64,000 nt of DNA from Isoetes taiwanensis (Eukaryota > Streptophyta > Lycopodiopsida > Isoetales > Isoetaceae). Below the pieces are notes generated by a model. The model ran no database searches, had not been told where the DNA came from, and saw only the letters and a list, made by a program, of their open reading frames with translations. Location of the stretch: contig JAJEKV010000104.1 in NCBI GenBank assembly GCA_021234155.1, positions 2,527,985 to 2,591,984 of the forward strand, written 5' to 3'. Made by a program: the position numbers and the translations under genes. Shown piece by piece: positions 11,880 through 24,830 of this stretch (positions are counted from its first letter, which is position 1; the number at the start of each line of letters is the position of its first letter).

Positions 11880-13060
11880 ATTTTTTGCAGGACATAGCTA
11901 TTACCTGCAATGGCGATTTGTCTGGAGCCCCAGCATGCACAAAACCTTCGAGGAGCGCCGCCGCACTCGATCTGGAAGGCAGCAGTTCAGTGTTAAATTT
12001 GATCTAAAAAGCATAAGCAGATAGAATAGACAAGCACAGAAACGTGGAGGAGCGCCGCCGCACTTGGTCCAAAAGGGACAGGCGTTTTCCCTAGAGATAT
12101 ATGGACCTGGATCATTTCGGATCACATAGAACAACATTTTTTTCAATGGAAGATTGCAGGACATATCTATTACCTGCAATGGCGATTTGTCTAGAGCCCC
12201 AGCATGCACAAAAACTTTGAGGAGCGCCGCCGCACTCGATCTGGAAGGCAGCAGTTCAGGAGGCGAGTTCAGGAGTATCTGTTTGGAACAGGAGCAGAAC
12301 TTAGAGCTGAACAAATCCAGTGTTAAATTTGATCTAAAAAGCATAAGGAGATAGAATAGACAAGCACAGAAACGTGGAGGAGAGCCGTCGCACTAGGTCC
12401 AAAAGGCACAGGCGTTTTCACAGGTATAGGACTGGATGAACTGGATCACATAAAACAGCATTTTTTTCAATGGAAGATGACAGGACATATCTATTACCTG
12501 CAATGGCGATTTGTCTGGAGCCTCAGGATCACATAAAACTTTGAGGAGCGCCGCCGCACTCGTTCTGGAAGGCAGCAGTTCAGGAGGCGAGTTCAGGAGT
12601 ATCTGTTTGGAACAGGAGCAGAACTTAGAGCTGAACAAATCCAGTGTTAATTTTGATCTAAAAAGCATGAACAGATAGAATAGACCAGCACAGAAACATG
12701 GAGGAGCGCCGCCGCACTAGGTTCAAAAGGCACAGGCGTTTTCCCTGGAGATATATGGACCTGGTTCATTCCGGATCACATAGAGCAGCTTTTTTTTCAA
12801 TGGAAGATTGCAGGACATATCTATTACCTGCAATGGCGATTTGTCTGGAGCCCCAGCATGCACAAAAACTTTGAGGAGCGCCGCCGCACTCGGTCTGGAA
12901 GGCAGCAGTTCAGGAGAAGAAGTTACAAAAATTGAGATGAAAGATTATTTACCAGTTCTCATTTCCGCTTGGAGGGAGGTCCGCAGTCATTTCCGCTTGG
13001 AGGGAGGCACAGAAACTACGAGGAGCGCCGCCGCACTACGTCCAAAAGGATCCGCCATTT
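11880..13060. repeat. GC-rich tandem array, about 325-bp period
   Basis: CTATTACCTGCAATGGCGAT recurs at 11898, 12167, 12491 and 12821 (spacings 269, 324, 330). The motif GAGGAGCGCCGCCGCACT or a close variant recurs about eight times (near 11950, 12048, 12219, 12376, 12542, 12702, 12873, 13019), that is, twice per full unit, so each unit is itself an ancient dimer. Copies are nearly identical with a few substitutions, unlike the indel-rich copies elsewhere on the left side. Frames across the array on the minus strand (11901-12344, 12393-12668) only reflect the repeat and are not conserved as protein, because unit lengths shift frame. Confidence 0.85.
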
Positions 13061-16000
13061 TCCCCTGATGCTATTTTTTGAACTTTTTTCCACGTTTTTT
13101 TCCCTGATCGTTTTTTTCCCTGATCGTTATTTCTTCAACTTTTTTTCCACGGTTTTTTCCTAATGAACGGACATTTTTTAACAAATGAAAATCCCCTTTT
13201 TAAAATGATAGAACAATTTTAAAGGTTCCTGGTACCATATAACGTATGTAATTAGTAGTGCAATTTAAACAGGCAAGGCAGGATTCAAATTTAATTATCA
13301 TACGAAATTGTAGTAGTGCATTCAGCTAATTATGTTTTATTAGGTGGCCCAAATTTAATGTGCTAAAGAGTTTAATGTCTTGGGGTTTTCTTGTATTAGC
13401 ATTCTAGTTTTGAGAGGGTGTGTTGTCACGTATGGCACAATTTTCCTTCAAGCAATGGTGAGAACAATTTAGAGATTCTTGCCTTTCCTTTGCAAATGGC
13501 GTGATAGTCACATCACGGTGTGATTGAGAATGGGTATGCACTTTTCGAGGAATGGAGAATATGATTGTCGAGGAAATGGGTACATTGTGACAGTTTTCAA
13601 TTTATTGAGTGAAAAATTGTGTGTTGTGCAATCCATGGGTGGGAGGCGGGGCGGTCCTTCTTGAAGAAGTTTTGAGTCAAGGGTGATAATTATTAATATG
13701 TGTACATCATGTAATGGGAACTTTATGCTGATCCAAAGGCACTCCTATTCCCACTTGAGGTCGGCCTCCTCATGCACCTATAATTGTTGATGTCAGGCCA
13801 ACATATTCTTGAGAGCAATGTAAGCAGTATCCCGTTTGAACCCATTAGTTGATAGTTTTTGGATCTAGCAAATTGAAAGATTGTGTTCATCTGTTTCTAC
13901 ACCAACATCCCGGTAGATGTCTTCCCTCCCATTACAATGGCAGTAATAGTATTGACGCCTCCAAATGGGTGAGTTAATGGCGGGCATGGAAAGAAAGGTC
14001 GATCCACATCTATGGACCAAGCAGAAGACAAGTCACTCATTCGATGGCATAGTTAAATATTCAGTGTTGTGGTCATTTAAGGTCGTAGATAGACGTATTG
14101 ACTATTTTCTTTCACAAGTCTGCGAATGATGTCAGAGTGGGGAAAGGAACTATGAAAACAACAACCGCGGCCCCATATCCGATCACATGGAGTGCTTGCT
14201 TGTGAATCTTGTGAGCAGCCAACATGCGCTATCTTTGATTGTGTGATATATTATGTTATACGGGGCAACCACACATACAAGATTAGCCCTTCATCTTTGG
14301 TACACATAACCATCTATCGGGACTCCTCAACTTCGTGAAAATTAAATTTGCTACACCAAATGGTGAATAGTAGACTTAATGCTTCAATAGGAAACAAAAA
14401 GGGGAGCAAAGCAGTCTGAGATGGGTAGCCATGGAGATCACTATCAACAACTTGTTGTGACCTAAACGTGATGACATACGGTTGTGGGGAGAAGATAGAA
14501 CCGACAATCTGTTGAAGCAACTTCAACCTCTTTTGCAATAAAAGAAGGTATTCTTTTTTCTCACTTGGTTACCTTTCAGTATAGCTTGTTGATTATGCAT
14601 CTTTTCTAAATTTAGGTTTTGTTGTAGGATAAGCCGATTAGGATAAATAAGAGTCTTGAAACTAAAGAGTCTAGCAAAAGATGAAGTTGGAAAGATCATA
14701 TCTTACAAAAGCGACCTTTATGAATATCAATTTTTCGTGGTTCCCGAGTTTCCATACCAGAAACTTCATAGCTGACAATGGTGGGTGTTATGTATTTCAA
14801 AATGTCCTAGCGAGTTTGGTTAAGGTGAAGCTTCTAGATCCAGCGAGTCTCGTCCGGGGGAGGAGACTTAGAAGACTCTTGGAGTCCATTTTGATTACGT
14901 AAAGCGCCTTTGTTGGGTGGACTACTTTAGCATGCCGTATTATGCGACCTAGGTAAGAGATTTGTTTTCTTTCTTCTTTTCAATGGCCATTTTAAAATAT
15001 TAAAGCAATCTTTGGAAATATTCGGTATCGTTGTCTTCTTACATGTAGCAACATGTGATATGGCAGGAGGACACGGAAGCTCGAGATAAAGTTGGAATAA
15101 GCTAAGCTTGAGTCATGAGTGCTTAAAGAACTCAACACTGCTCAATTCAAAGGATTCATGAGGATGAAGCTCAAGCTAATTGGAATGCCATTTACGGCTG
15201 GCGTTCAATGATGGCGGCCATGGAAGAAAAGGAGCGTGGTTGTAAATTCCATTGGGAACGGTGTCTGGGTACACAAAATAAGTACATATCACAAGAACAT
15301 GAACAAGAACATCTGAATTTATGCGGGGGCACGGAGATCCTGCTTGCGGAGATCTTTGTGAAGTTGCTTTTGAGAATATTGTCAATTGGTGGCTGGAAAA
15401 ACTACCCCTTCGAGACGCAAGTTCCTTAGGTTCATGGCTAGCATGGTGGCATCAAGAGTGGCTTGAGATGGGGCAACTTTATGGAGGATGGAGTGAATCT
15501 AACAGCTGACTCAAATCCCTAACACCAATCTGTCCCGAATGCAGTGCATACTAGTTGGTTGGCATCAAATTTATGTGAATAAATTATCCTTGTCACGATG
15601 TCATGCTTATGCGATCGGCTGACATCTTTACTGCAAAGGGTCACAAAGTGCAAAGTGCAAAGCCATAGAGAACATAATTTTTGTTGGAATAGGTCGGTAT
15701 GGATGCTTGATCTTGAGAATGGGCACTTCAATGACTAGTAATGTTACCGGAATGCGCTTGTCGGTATGATGAATTCGGTTTTTGCGGAAAGTGGAATACG
15801 ACCCATTCATGCGGTTTTAGGAGGAAATAATCGGACAGCTATTTTAAAAGGACGGAGATAGCACAGAGATATAGCAAGGGCGTGGAGTTACGGTAGTCAT
15901 CGTCAGAGCAAGAGGGGCACATACTGCGCTCTACAGGATTGGGTAGATGCTTGACAAAAGCGGAATATAATTTTTGATGATGCTACATATCTTGTCTGAG

Positions 16001-17049
16001 GTATGATATACGCCCGGAAGTTAGGCTATCGGAAAACCCGAGCACAGTATTAGTAAAATAAGATATCAAGGTAGAATCAAGTCAATGAGTGAAGATGCAA
16101 TTAAAATTAATAGAATGCGTGCTGAGAATCCACTATTGCACCATGCTTCGCTGGGCAAGGAAAGCAAATAATTGAGAGAGAGAGGTCACACAAAGGTTTG
16201 GTTTGTCCTCAAAATGCGACATACCTACTATCAGTTCGCGGGCATCAAAGCCACACCTACTCGTCAGCCAGTTGGCACGTGGCAAAAGAGGTGTGAATAT
16301 CACTAGTCTTGAGTTAAAACATTGGAGAAAGGAAATTTTTCTATTAGAGGATTAATCCAGACTCAATTCCCAATGTGACTAGTGTGAATTCTCTCTTTGT
16401 TAAGCGACTCTTCCCACTTCATGAGCGTTTTGGGAAAGCGCATGAGCAGAACGAGGAAGCTTTGTGTGGAAAGGCTGAAACAAAGCTTAATCAAGCTTTA
16501 CAACTAGAGTGTGATATTGAAAAGGTCCATAAAGGTCAATATCACTCCACCGCAGTCTTGTGGCGAGTACGAGTCTTGTAGGCGGATAAAGAGACTTACT
16601 CTGATGAAGTGCACCCAAGCATCCCTTCTGCATACCGGATTTCATGGTCGAGGAAGGCTTGAGAAAAAGGGTATATATTCCATACAAACATCGATTAATG
16701 CGTATTCCAGAAGATCCTCAACCATGACCCTAGGTTTTGGACATCATTATTTTGTATTGACGAGAATGTTCTACATAGGCTCCTTCCTTGAGGAAGAGCG
16801 GTTTTTTATGCCTTGCACTTTTCATATCAAATTCTAATAGTTAATAGTGTAATTTGGTAACTTGCTATGTATATATTAGTGTATGTATGCAATACATATA
16901 TTATTGATCCATTTTGATTTAGCTATATGTTGACTCGTCTGATTTCATTCTGGTATATGTTCATTATGGTACATGTTGCAAAATGTAGCTTGCTACAACA
17001 TGCCATAACAAAATATTCTAAGGAATATTCTCTTGTGACCTCGGCCATC
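13061..17049. other. Gene-free right part of insertion 2
   Basis: No family could be assigned. The stretch 15090-15510 has denser codon-like composition and several overlapping short frames (15208-15429, 15321-15509) that could be remains of a transposase or other protein broken by frameshifts, but no diagnostic motif was found. The rest is AT-rich with short chance frames. Confidence 0.4.
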
Positions 17050-17090
17050 CACAAAAAAACCCACTCCAAATAAAATTCCACAGGTACTAT

Positions 17091-18118
17091 CGATATGGTT
17101 AAAAGGTATGCAATTGCTTTAAAAAGCACAAATTCTGTGATATTTATATGTTGATTAGTACATTCCAAAGTATATGGGATTACCCTTATAAATTACACCC
17201 GGATAGAGATGCGGAAAAAATCAAAGGAGTCATGTACCTCATATGCCATTAAATACATTAAAAATAGCCATTTATATGGCTCCCATTCTATAATACATCG
17301 ATCCTTTGGTGAGGACATAATAGATATCATCACCAAATTTTGCAACCAACAGTTTGGTAGCTATAGATCCAAAAAAGAAAGTGTTCTTGTACATACGACA
17401 TAATGTTTTTCCTAAGGACTCAAATATGGTGTACAAGTTCTCAAACAAATGATCAATACTTAGGCATAATGTTTCTAAGGACTCAAATATGGTGTACAAG
17501 TTCTCCAAACAAATGATCAATCACCGATTACTAAAATGGTAGGTCTATAATCGTGATCTCTTTGTTAGTGTGTGATTCAATAGGGTATAAAAATTCACAA
17601 TGAGGGTTGGGTTTGACCTCTGGCGTACGGTAGGGGTCGACCCTCCCTACTATGATCTGAGTTTCTTTTTTAAAAATGGTCAGCCAGTCCTCACAGGATG
17701 GGTAGGCTTTTTTAATTATGACTATACTATTCTATATGATAGGAAATTTCTAGTTATCATTTGGAGTTGTGAACTTCCCTTGGCTATTACATGCATAGTT
17801 CAAAATCCGCATGCTCTAATAGCATTTATAGTATGAGCCACTATTCCAACGTATGCATTTATTTTTTTAAGAAGAGAGATCCACTTTTCCTTATTAAAAG
17901 TTGCATGATACATGCATGTTTACCACTTATTTTAGGCCATTTCTTTGCATGCATGCATTTTCTAAGTTCATGGAATTCCAATGGGGTTAATTCCACACAT
18001 TTGCATATGGAAGGCAGTGCACGTTCCCCTTCTTTTTGCAGGTATGGAAAATCATTTGCTATCTTTATTTACTTGGTTTTCAATTGTCTTGGCAGATCCG
18101 CGAAGGTGATAATATCTC
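17091..18118. repeat. Copy 1, last third, of the duplicated segment
   Basis: Matches 20320-21315. Shared landmarks include AAATTCTGTGATATTTATAT, CATTAAATACATTAAAAATA and GGTGATAATATCTCA at the end. It contains its own 65-bp tandem duplication (17397-17460 and 17461-17525: TAATGTTT..CTAAGGACTCAAATATGGTGTACAAG), which is also present in copy 2 (about 20622-20745), so that duplication predates the large one. Confidence 0.8.
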
Positions 18119-18949
18119 ACATATATGCCTAGCGTAACCTAATATTTAGGGTTCCCCAAATGTCTTCAGCGGCACAATACGGTCGCGCCATATTACTATT
18201 ATCCTCTATTCTCCTTTATTGATTCGCTGTAGACCTGAGAAGCATTGCGGCTCACGATCCTCTCAACTGACATTGAGATCATATGCGATTTAGAAGACGG
18301 AGCTCTTAATCACGTCCTCTCTTCTTATTTTTGCAAGCATAAGCAGCACATGCATATCTCTGGTTTATGCAAAGCAGAACTCGGCAAAATGAACACCTTA
18401 TGGTTTCTAGCAATAGGAATATTTTCAAGTGTGTACAAGTACAGTAGCGGATATTGTAGAAGCAGAAGCCATGGAAGCATCAAGTTCTGATATTCAACTA
18501 GATAAGGACCATGGGTCACATCAGAACTGCGATTGGTAATATAGACAAAATTGTATTCATATCTTAGATAGCAAAAGTGCAGATTTGGTTGAGCAATGAA
18601 GTTTTCCACACATATACATCTGCTTCTCAAAAATAGGTGATAAGTAAGCAACACGAGGTTTGCTTTATTCTTTTCTTCTAATTTATTCTCGATAAGTTTT
18701 GTTATTCAATACTTGTAGCCTTGATTGAACTCATATTTAGAGTTCTTGGTTTGGTTATTTGTATCTTCATTCCATATCAATAATCTGGTCTCTTATTACA
18801 TAAGGAAGAGATAAGTTGGGTAAAAAGCTTGCATTTGATCATTCTCAAGCTGTTAGTGATAAATTGATCCTTGAATCTCGATAATGCGAAGAGATAAGTG
18901 ATCTTGCACTTTAACAAAGGTTTGAATGCAAGACTAGTTCATTAGAACT
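18119..18949. other. Unassigned spacer between the two copies
   Basis: AT-rich sequence with short frames only (18245-18490, 18325-18654 minus), no recognisable product and no clear partner after 21315, where copy 2 ends. Confidence 0.45.
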
Positions 18950-21315
18950 AGCATTTGTATTTCCTTCCATATTTGAGGTTTTCTAGCTATGAGCCAAAAA
19001 GGTTACAAAATTTGTCATTTATATTTGAGGCTACCTTTTGGCCCTTCAATCATTACCATTTTACATGCTAATGTTTTGATGATTAGGCTGCCAGTCTCAG
19101 GACCTCTCCACCTTTTTGTGGATTTGTTTTTGTGTTTTGTTAGTTAGATGCGAAAGTAGAGTGGAGATAAGCTTTTTACAACATGCGGTGCCGCTAATTT
19201 TCTCTTGTGGAAGAAGCCCCGGAGTCTCCATAAATCATGACATTAAGTTACTCTTCCAAGGCTTGTAAAGCTGCAACTCTAGTGAAGGCATTTTCATATG
19301 GTCTCTGCATTCAAGCCATAGTTTAATCTTTGGCACGGAATGGCTTTCTTCATTACCATTTCTTAGTTTGCGTACTTGTAGGTACGGCACTTCATGGCTA
19401 TTTGTTAAATATTTTTCCTCTCAAACATTATGTAAATTTAGGTCCATACATTCTTTGGATTTATGGGAAATGCCTTCTATTATATAGTGGGTCTAATAAA
19501 TCGCTAAGCTTGATAACATCTTGATTAGTTCTTTGCTAAAATAAGTTTCACATTATTTTCTTCTTGCAATGATTATTCCCTTGCATGTGCAATTTATTTA
19601 TTTTTCAGTGGGCTTAAGACCGGCTTTGTCACGATTTAATGACTCTAATGGTACTTGTCTACATTTTGATATTTGAAATCTGATCAATTAGTCAATTGAA
19701 CTGAGTTTGACTCTTTGGCCTAAGTTCTTTGGCCTAGTTTGTTATATCAATGGGCCAGAAACTTCTTGGAGCTTGTAAAAGGCGAGTTTATAAATAATGA
19801 ATGTCTGGTTCCAAAGGTTATTCTTGACTTATCTATTCATTGGTTTTGGTATTGGGTTTTAGAGGCTAAAAGACCAGTAAGTACCAGATAATTCTTACGT
19901 AAGTTTGAATTTGGGTTGATAATACAATCCTTGGGATAGATAGAGGATTGATGTGATCCTAGGATTCTAGGTTTGGGCGGGTTTTAGACACTTCGCTCCT
20001 TGGTATATTTGAGGTTGCTTATGTCCTTTAGCCTCTGACCCTTGTAAAGGAAATAAGTAACGGAATTACATGATACTCACATTGATCGACTTTGTTTAGG
20101 GATAAAAGCAAGTACATTGAAAAGCGTGGACTTTGAAGAGTTGTCCCTACATGAAATAATGGTGAGCTGCATTGGGGTAAGAAGTTAATAAAATGGAGTG
20201 CCTGATGATAGCTATCTAGAAGGAGATGGACTTTGTGTCATCTCTCCACTACAATCTGAAAGGGAAGCGCCAGGTTGCAAATCAAAAAGGGAAATGTTGG
20301 ACATGGGCGTCTTATCAATGGTTAAAAAGGTATGCAATTGCTTAAAAGCACAAATTCTGTGATATTTATATGTTGATTAATTTGATTTCAAAGGTATATG
20401 GGATTACCCTTATAAATTACACGAGATAGAGATCACGGAAAAAATCAAAGAGGTCATGTACCTCATATGCCATTAAATACATTAAAAATAGCCATTTATA
20501 TGGCTCCCATTCTATGGCCTATCACAGTCGGTAGAGGACATAATAGATATCATCACCAAATTTGCAACCAAGCAGATTTGGCAGCTATAGATCCAAAAAG
20601 AAAGTGTTCTTTATGCGACATAATGTTTTCTAAGGACTCAAATATGGTGTACAAGTTCTCAAACAAATGATCAATAACAAACATAATGTTTTCCTAAGGA
20701 CTCAAATATGGTGTACAAGTTCTCGAACAAATGATCAATAACCGATTACTAAAATGGTAGATTACATAATATGTTGATGCGTGAATTGTGTGATTCAATA
20801 GGGTATAAAATTCCGCGATAGGGTTGGGTTTTGGTATACTGTAACATGCAGTAGGGGCGATACACTCCCCTATGATCTGATTTCTTTTTAAAATAGTCCA
20901 GCCCAGTCCTACGGATGGAGAGTAGGCTTTTTAATTATGATATGCCTATTCTATATGATAGGAAATTTCTGAGTTATCATTTTTGAGTTGTGAACTTCCT
21001 TGGCTATTACATATAGTTCAAAATCACATGCTCTAATGGCATTTATAGTATGAGCCACTATTCCAACGTATGCATTTATTTTTAAGAAAAGAGATCACTT
21101 TTCCTTATTAAAAAGTTGCATGATACATGCATGTTTACCACTTGTTTGACCATTTCTTTGCATGCATTTCTAAGTTCATGGAATTCAATGGGGTTAATTC
21201 CACACATTTTGCATATGGAAAACGTTGCGTTCCCCTTCTTTTGCACAGGTATGGAAAATCATTTGCTATCTTTATTTATGGTTTTCTATTGTCTTGGCGA
21301 TCACGGTGATAATAT
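18950..21315. repeat. Copy 2, uninterrupted form of the duplicated segment
   Basis: Continuous counterpart of 240-1105, 7782-8297 and 17091-18118. The junctions near 19797-19817 and near 20306-20320 show the sequence without either insertion. It carries no open frame longer than about 70 codons and no recognised domain. The identity of the ancestral repeat is unknown; its own ends were not defined. Confidence 0.8.
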
Positions 21316-22540
21316 CTCAAGATAGTCACCATCCTTTCTACACGTATATAACTTTTGAAGCGGATAGGTGGACAAACCCTATCGCAAAATGCATTACTCT
21401 TACCAAGAGCCTTAGAAGGTGGTAGAGAAAATGGACCGATTATTAGAAGCGACACGCCACTCTCTGCTCGCAAAGCTGCCCTTGCTTCTTGAATTCTAGT
21501 TCACTCACCTCATAAGCAAGCAAATCATCACTTGAACATTATAAATTGGAGCCAGTCTTTTGCATTGTCGGGGATAAGCATTCAGCTTTGGTGGCTAGAC
21601 AAGAATATGCCCGGCCATGAGACTCCTCCCTCTAGAGAGCGGTACATGATGTATAGATCAACATATCCCTAGCTTCGGCCCAATCCCTCGATCCTAATCC
21701 ATTCCACCTAGTTGCATTATAAGCAAAGAAGACTAAAAGTGCGTGGGTACACGATCATTTATGCGAGACCACCTATTTAGTCTTTAGCGAAGATTAATAT
21801 ATCTTTGGATAAGTTTATCGGCGGAAATAACCCAAAGACTTAAACACACTTTCTGATTTGCAACAATTGACTGTATTTCTTCATTTCATCGAGATGGAAA
21901 TGACCATAGGCGGTACTGCGAAGATATGAACTATCTGGTGGAAAATCAACGGATTGTAGACCACCCCAGTTATGTCTCAAGAAAAACCTGGAAAAACTTT
22001 GTGAAGGACTAATCTTACGGCAAAGGAGTGTCTTGGCACGGCGACCATCTTCAAAGATCATCTTCATGCTTATTTGTCCGAAGCCCGAGGAGAAGCGGCG
22101 GAAGCCTCTCATAGCGCCCTAGCGCTTCGTTTTGCCCTAACATGCGATATCTCTCTTATACGGTCAGCCGGATTTAGGTAAGTGCTTAGGCTCGTTGGAA
22201 AGCTTGTTCCGAGCTCTTTTAGGAGGTATGCATACTTGTCCGGTTGTTTGCATGTGGTTTGTTGCATAAGCGGCTGATTTCGGACTAATTCGAGATGTCA
22301 TAGCTCTGCCAGTGTGGTGATAAGGATCGGTTAGACCTCATGGCAAATTTTGAAGCCAAAGGGAAGTGCGAGGAGGAAGAATCCTCGAGTAAAGGAAGAA
22401 CGGGTCACCGGCATGCATGAAGGGCTATAGGAAAGTAGCATGCAATTAGTAGCGAGAGATGAGGCTCTTAGAATACATTAAGTTTGAGAGAGTATGTGGA
22501 TTGCTCTTCCTCTCAATATAATTACCCGAAAGAGACCCTA
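21316..22540. other. Unassigned region before the LINE
   Basis: No domain, RNA gene or repeat partner recognised. The frame at 21840-22112 on the minus strand has no similarity I can name. Confidence 0.4.
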
Positions 22541-22605
22541 GTAGATTGTGTTTTGGAACTCAGGTCTTGATCCCATCAAGCATGCCCCTTTGAAGCCCAG
22601 GATGC

Positions 22606-23260
22606 GTGATGCCCTCTTCCCTGTGCTTGGGAAGGGATCACTTCTTTGGTGATCGCCCTCTTCTAGAGGTGCATGTGATGTGCCTCTGGGGTGCCCTGGA
22701 TACCTCTCGGGATGCGAGGCGGCTAACTCTGTCTTGCTTGACTGTGAACAGTGACTGTTGCTTTCATCTTTCGGCCCGGGGTTTTCAGTGGAGTCAAGCG
22801 CCAAGGCTTGGGTGTAGAATTTTGCCAGGTGTTCGAGGCTCACGAGGGAAATTTGTGGAGGATCATCACTCTGATGACTACTTGAGGCAGCTCTTCCGGG
22901 GAACTCCATGGATAGATATTGATCACACGGACATATTGAGACCATTGAATCTAGTTTCATTTTCGCGTGTGGGCTACTTCACGGGTTACATATTGGACCA
23001 CGAGGAGGTTTGGCTCTTGGCTTCTTGGGACATTTGGTAGTTGGTTTGCCGGGTATGTCGATCTCTGAAATTCCTACCAAATAATTTCTTCATAATCATG
23101 TTTGAGGCTGAGTCTTAGGTCGCGGCAATTGGTTAGTCGGGGGTGGATACTGGGTGATCTTATGTGTTGTATAGGTATTATACTCAGAGCAATGTCCACC
23201 GGTTCTTTGACGCCGGTTAAAATCCGTGTTGGTTCAGTTGGGGATCTTTCTCTGATCGAT
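22606..23260 (+). pseudogene. LINE ORF1 fragment with DUF4283-like core
   Basis: The open stretch 22606-23040 encodes 144 residues. Its C-terminal half contains RQLFRGTPWIDIDHTDILRP, which fits the DUF4283 signature of plant L1 ORF1 proteins (a valine/leucine-rich helix, then GxPWxFD, then a hydrophobic strand). Upstream residues DRPLLEVHVMCLWGALDTSR and a CCFHLSARG strand fit the start of the same domain. After 23040 the similarity continues in shifted frames (a GYxxxxEEV helix, then YTQSNVHRF where the YERxPxFC strand before the zinc knuckle would be); the CCHC knuckle itself is not readable. In autonomous elements this protein binds element RNA. Here it is broken by stops and frameshifts. 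Confidence 0.6.
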
Positions 23261-24249
23261 GGTGCATGATTCTTGGTTTCCATATGGCTAATGAGGCACA
23301 GGTGTATATTTGTCTCATTCTATTATGCGGGTCCCCAGATTTGTGTTGCTCACACTTTTAGCTGCGGCTTTATTGCCTACTACTCTTCAGTCGCATTAGT
23401 GGTCCACGGCATTTTCTCTTCGATTGGAAGCTTTTGAGATAGCCTTGAGATCGGCGGATATTTCCATCTATTGTGCTACCATCTGACCATGTTGATGATC
23501 CTGGCGGTGCTTGTGATGTGGTAGGGTTGCGGTGCTTATGCGAGGGGCAGGGATTCGCTTTATTCACGAGGAACCTTGAGGCGAGAGGACTTTCGGAAGT
23601 GGTCGCATTAATTGAGTTGGGGCGAATTGAATTGTGGTTGGAAGGTGTGTGGGGCCGAGGCAGGCGAGGCTTGCTCTTGGCACGCCCATTGGATGGCGGG
23701 CTGGGGGCGTGGTAGGCTGAGAGAGGGAGCTCGGATGATTTGGATTTGTGGCTAGGTCGAGGGGCGAGGTACGTGGGGTGGTGATTCAGTGGGGAATGTC
23801 CGTGCTTGGTATGTCTTGGCGTGGTGGGCTGGAGAGCGGCCAGTTGATGGGAACTTGTGTGGCCCATGACTCTATGAAGGTGCTGAGGACTTCCTGCGTG
23901 TTGGGCGTGGAATCTCCGCGTAGGCGGTAGATTGATTGTTGTGATTAATCCTGCGGCTCTAGATGATGACTACGTGGAGTGGTGATGGCACGGTGGGTAG
24001 GCATGTGAAATTTTGGACACTTCTCCTCTGCAGGATGAATAGGTCGATCCTTAGTTGGGATAATGCTTGGGGGTGCGGTCTCACAGTAGTAAGAGGGCGT
24101 GTTTCTTCTTTTCCGGCTGATTCGCGATCACGATATTGTTTGCATTCAAGAGCATAAGTGTCCACCGGGGGTGATATCTAGGCTCATGAATATGGTTGGT
24201 AAGCGGTTGCCTCTATTGCTTCTTCTTAAGGACTAGTGGGGGTACTCTT

Positions 24250-24830
24250 GTGCTTGGAGGATGAATGTCTGGGTCGTACTCTGCTTGGTAAACTGAGGTT
24301 TGAGTGGAGTGGGCAATAATTAAGTGGTTGGAGGGAGGGCAGAGTGGGGGATTGTTAATGTTTATGCCTCTAATCGGCCTTCTGGCCGGGGTGCTTTATG
24401 GGCCACGATTCGGAATAAGTTCTGCGAAGAGCCCTTGGTGGTTGCGGGTAAACTGATTGTTGGTAGGGACTTCAATATGGTATAGGCCCGAGTAGAGGAT
24501 GGCTCTAGTTCACCAGAACAGGTTGTGCATGGGTTTGAGACAGGTGGTCATTTGTTGTGCCGGTTGGCCTTGGTTGGGAGTCAGGACTTTGTCTTTCACC
24601 TATTGTAATAGAAGGATTGGTGCGGGCGGTATACTGGGCATGGTAGGTGTTATGCTTCCCATGCGCCTTTGGATGGTGTGTGTGCCTTCTTTCTTGTAGG
24701 GTAACATTCCATCTACCTCCATTTCACAGTCATTACCCTCGGGTTTTGTCCGGTCGAGTGCGATTTGCCTCTGGGCCACTGGGGCCGGTGTTGGATTTTG
24801 AACGGCTTACGAGCGTCGCAGTTTCGGCCC
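24250..24830 (+). pseudogene. LINE ORF2 endonuclease fragment
   Basis: Frame from 24342 reads WGIVNVYASNRPSGRGALW and then LIVGRDFNMV, the standard strand-helix-GDFN block of L1 apurinic/apyrimidinic-like endonucleases (the catalytic Asp and Asn are both visible; the usual GGDFN is GRDFN here). A TAG follows at 24483, after which the frame continues to 24605 (HLLCRLALVGSQDF, the conserved L-x-D-F strand). A shifted frame then gives APLDGVCAFF, matching the LDRVYxS motif, and a TVITLG strand before the expected SDHxP motif. The upstream phrase SGGTLVLGG near 24233 matches the SGGxxxxW strand. The enzyme normally nicks target DNA to prime reverse transcription. Confidence 0.75.

Larger units (their letters stand above)
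8298..17083. mobile_element. 8.8-kb insertion flanked by GTACTAT
   Basis: GTACTAT occurs at 8291-8297 and again at 17084-17090, exactly at the two points where copy 1 departs from and rejoins copy 2; copy 2 has one uninterrupted GTCTTATC at the junction near 20308. The insertion ends show imperfect inverted similarity: left 8303-8330 reads CAGAATTTTTTAGAGGGTTT and the right end 17050-17083, reverse complemented, reads GTGGAATTTTATTTGGAGTG then GGTTTTTTTG. This fits a TIR DNA transposon with a 7-9 bp target duplication (MULE or hAT size range). No transposase was recognised. The tandem arrays at 11.1-13.1 kb lie inside it and could be internal or nested sequence. Confidence 0.55.

Noticed and set aside
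11901-12344. 147-codon minus-strand frame with internal peptide repeats
   Set aside because: It only mirrors the GC-rich tandem array; other units shift frame and have stops.
22538-22960. 140-codon minus-strand frame
   Set aside because: It is the antisense of the LINE ORF1 stretch, whose + frame has the recognisable DUF4283-like pattern.
23370-23867. 165-codon minus-strand proline/serine-rich frame
   Set aside because: It is antisense to the G-rich LINE sequence between ORF1 and the endonuclease; low-complexity composition with no motif.
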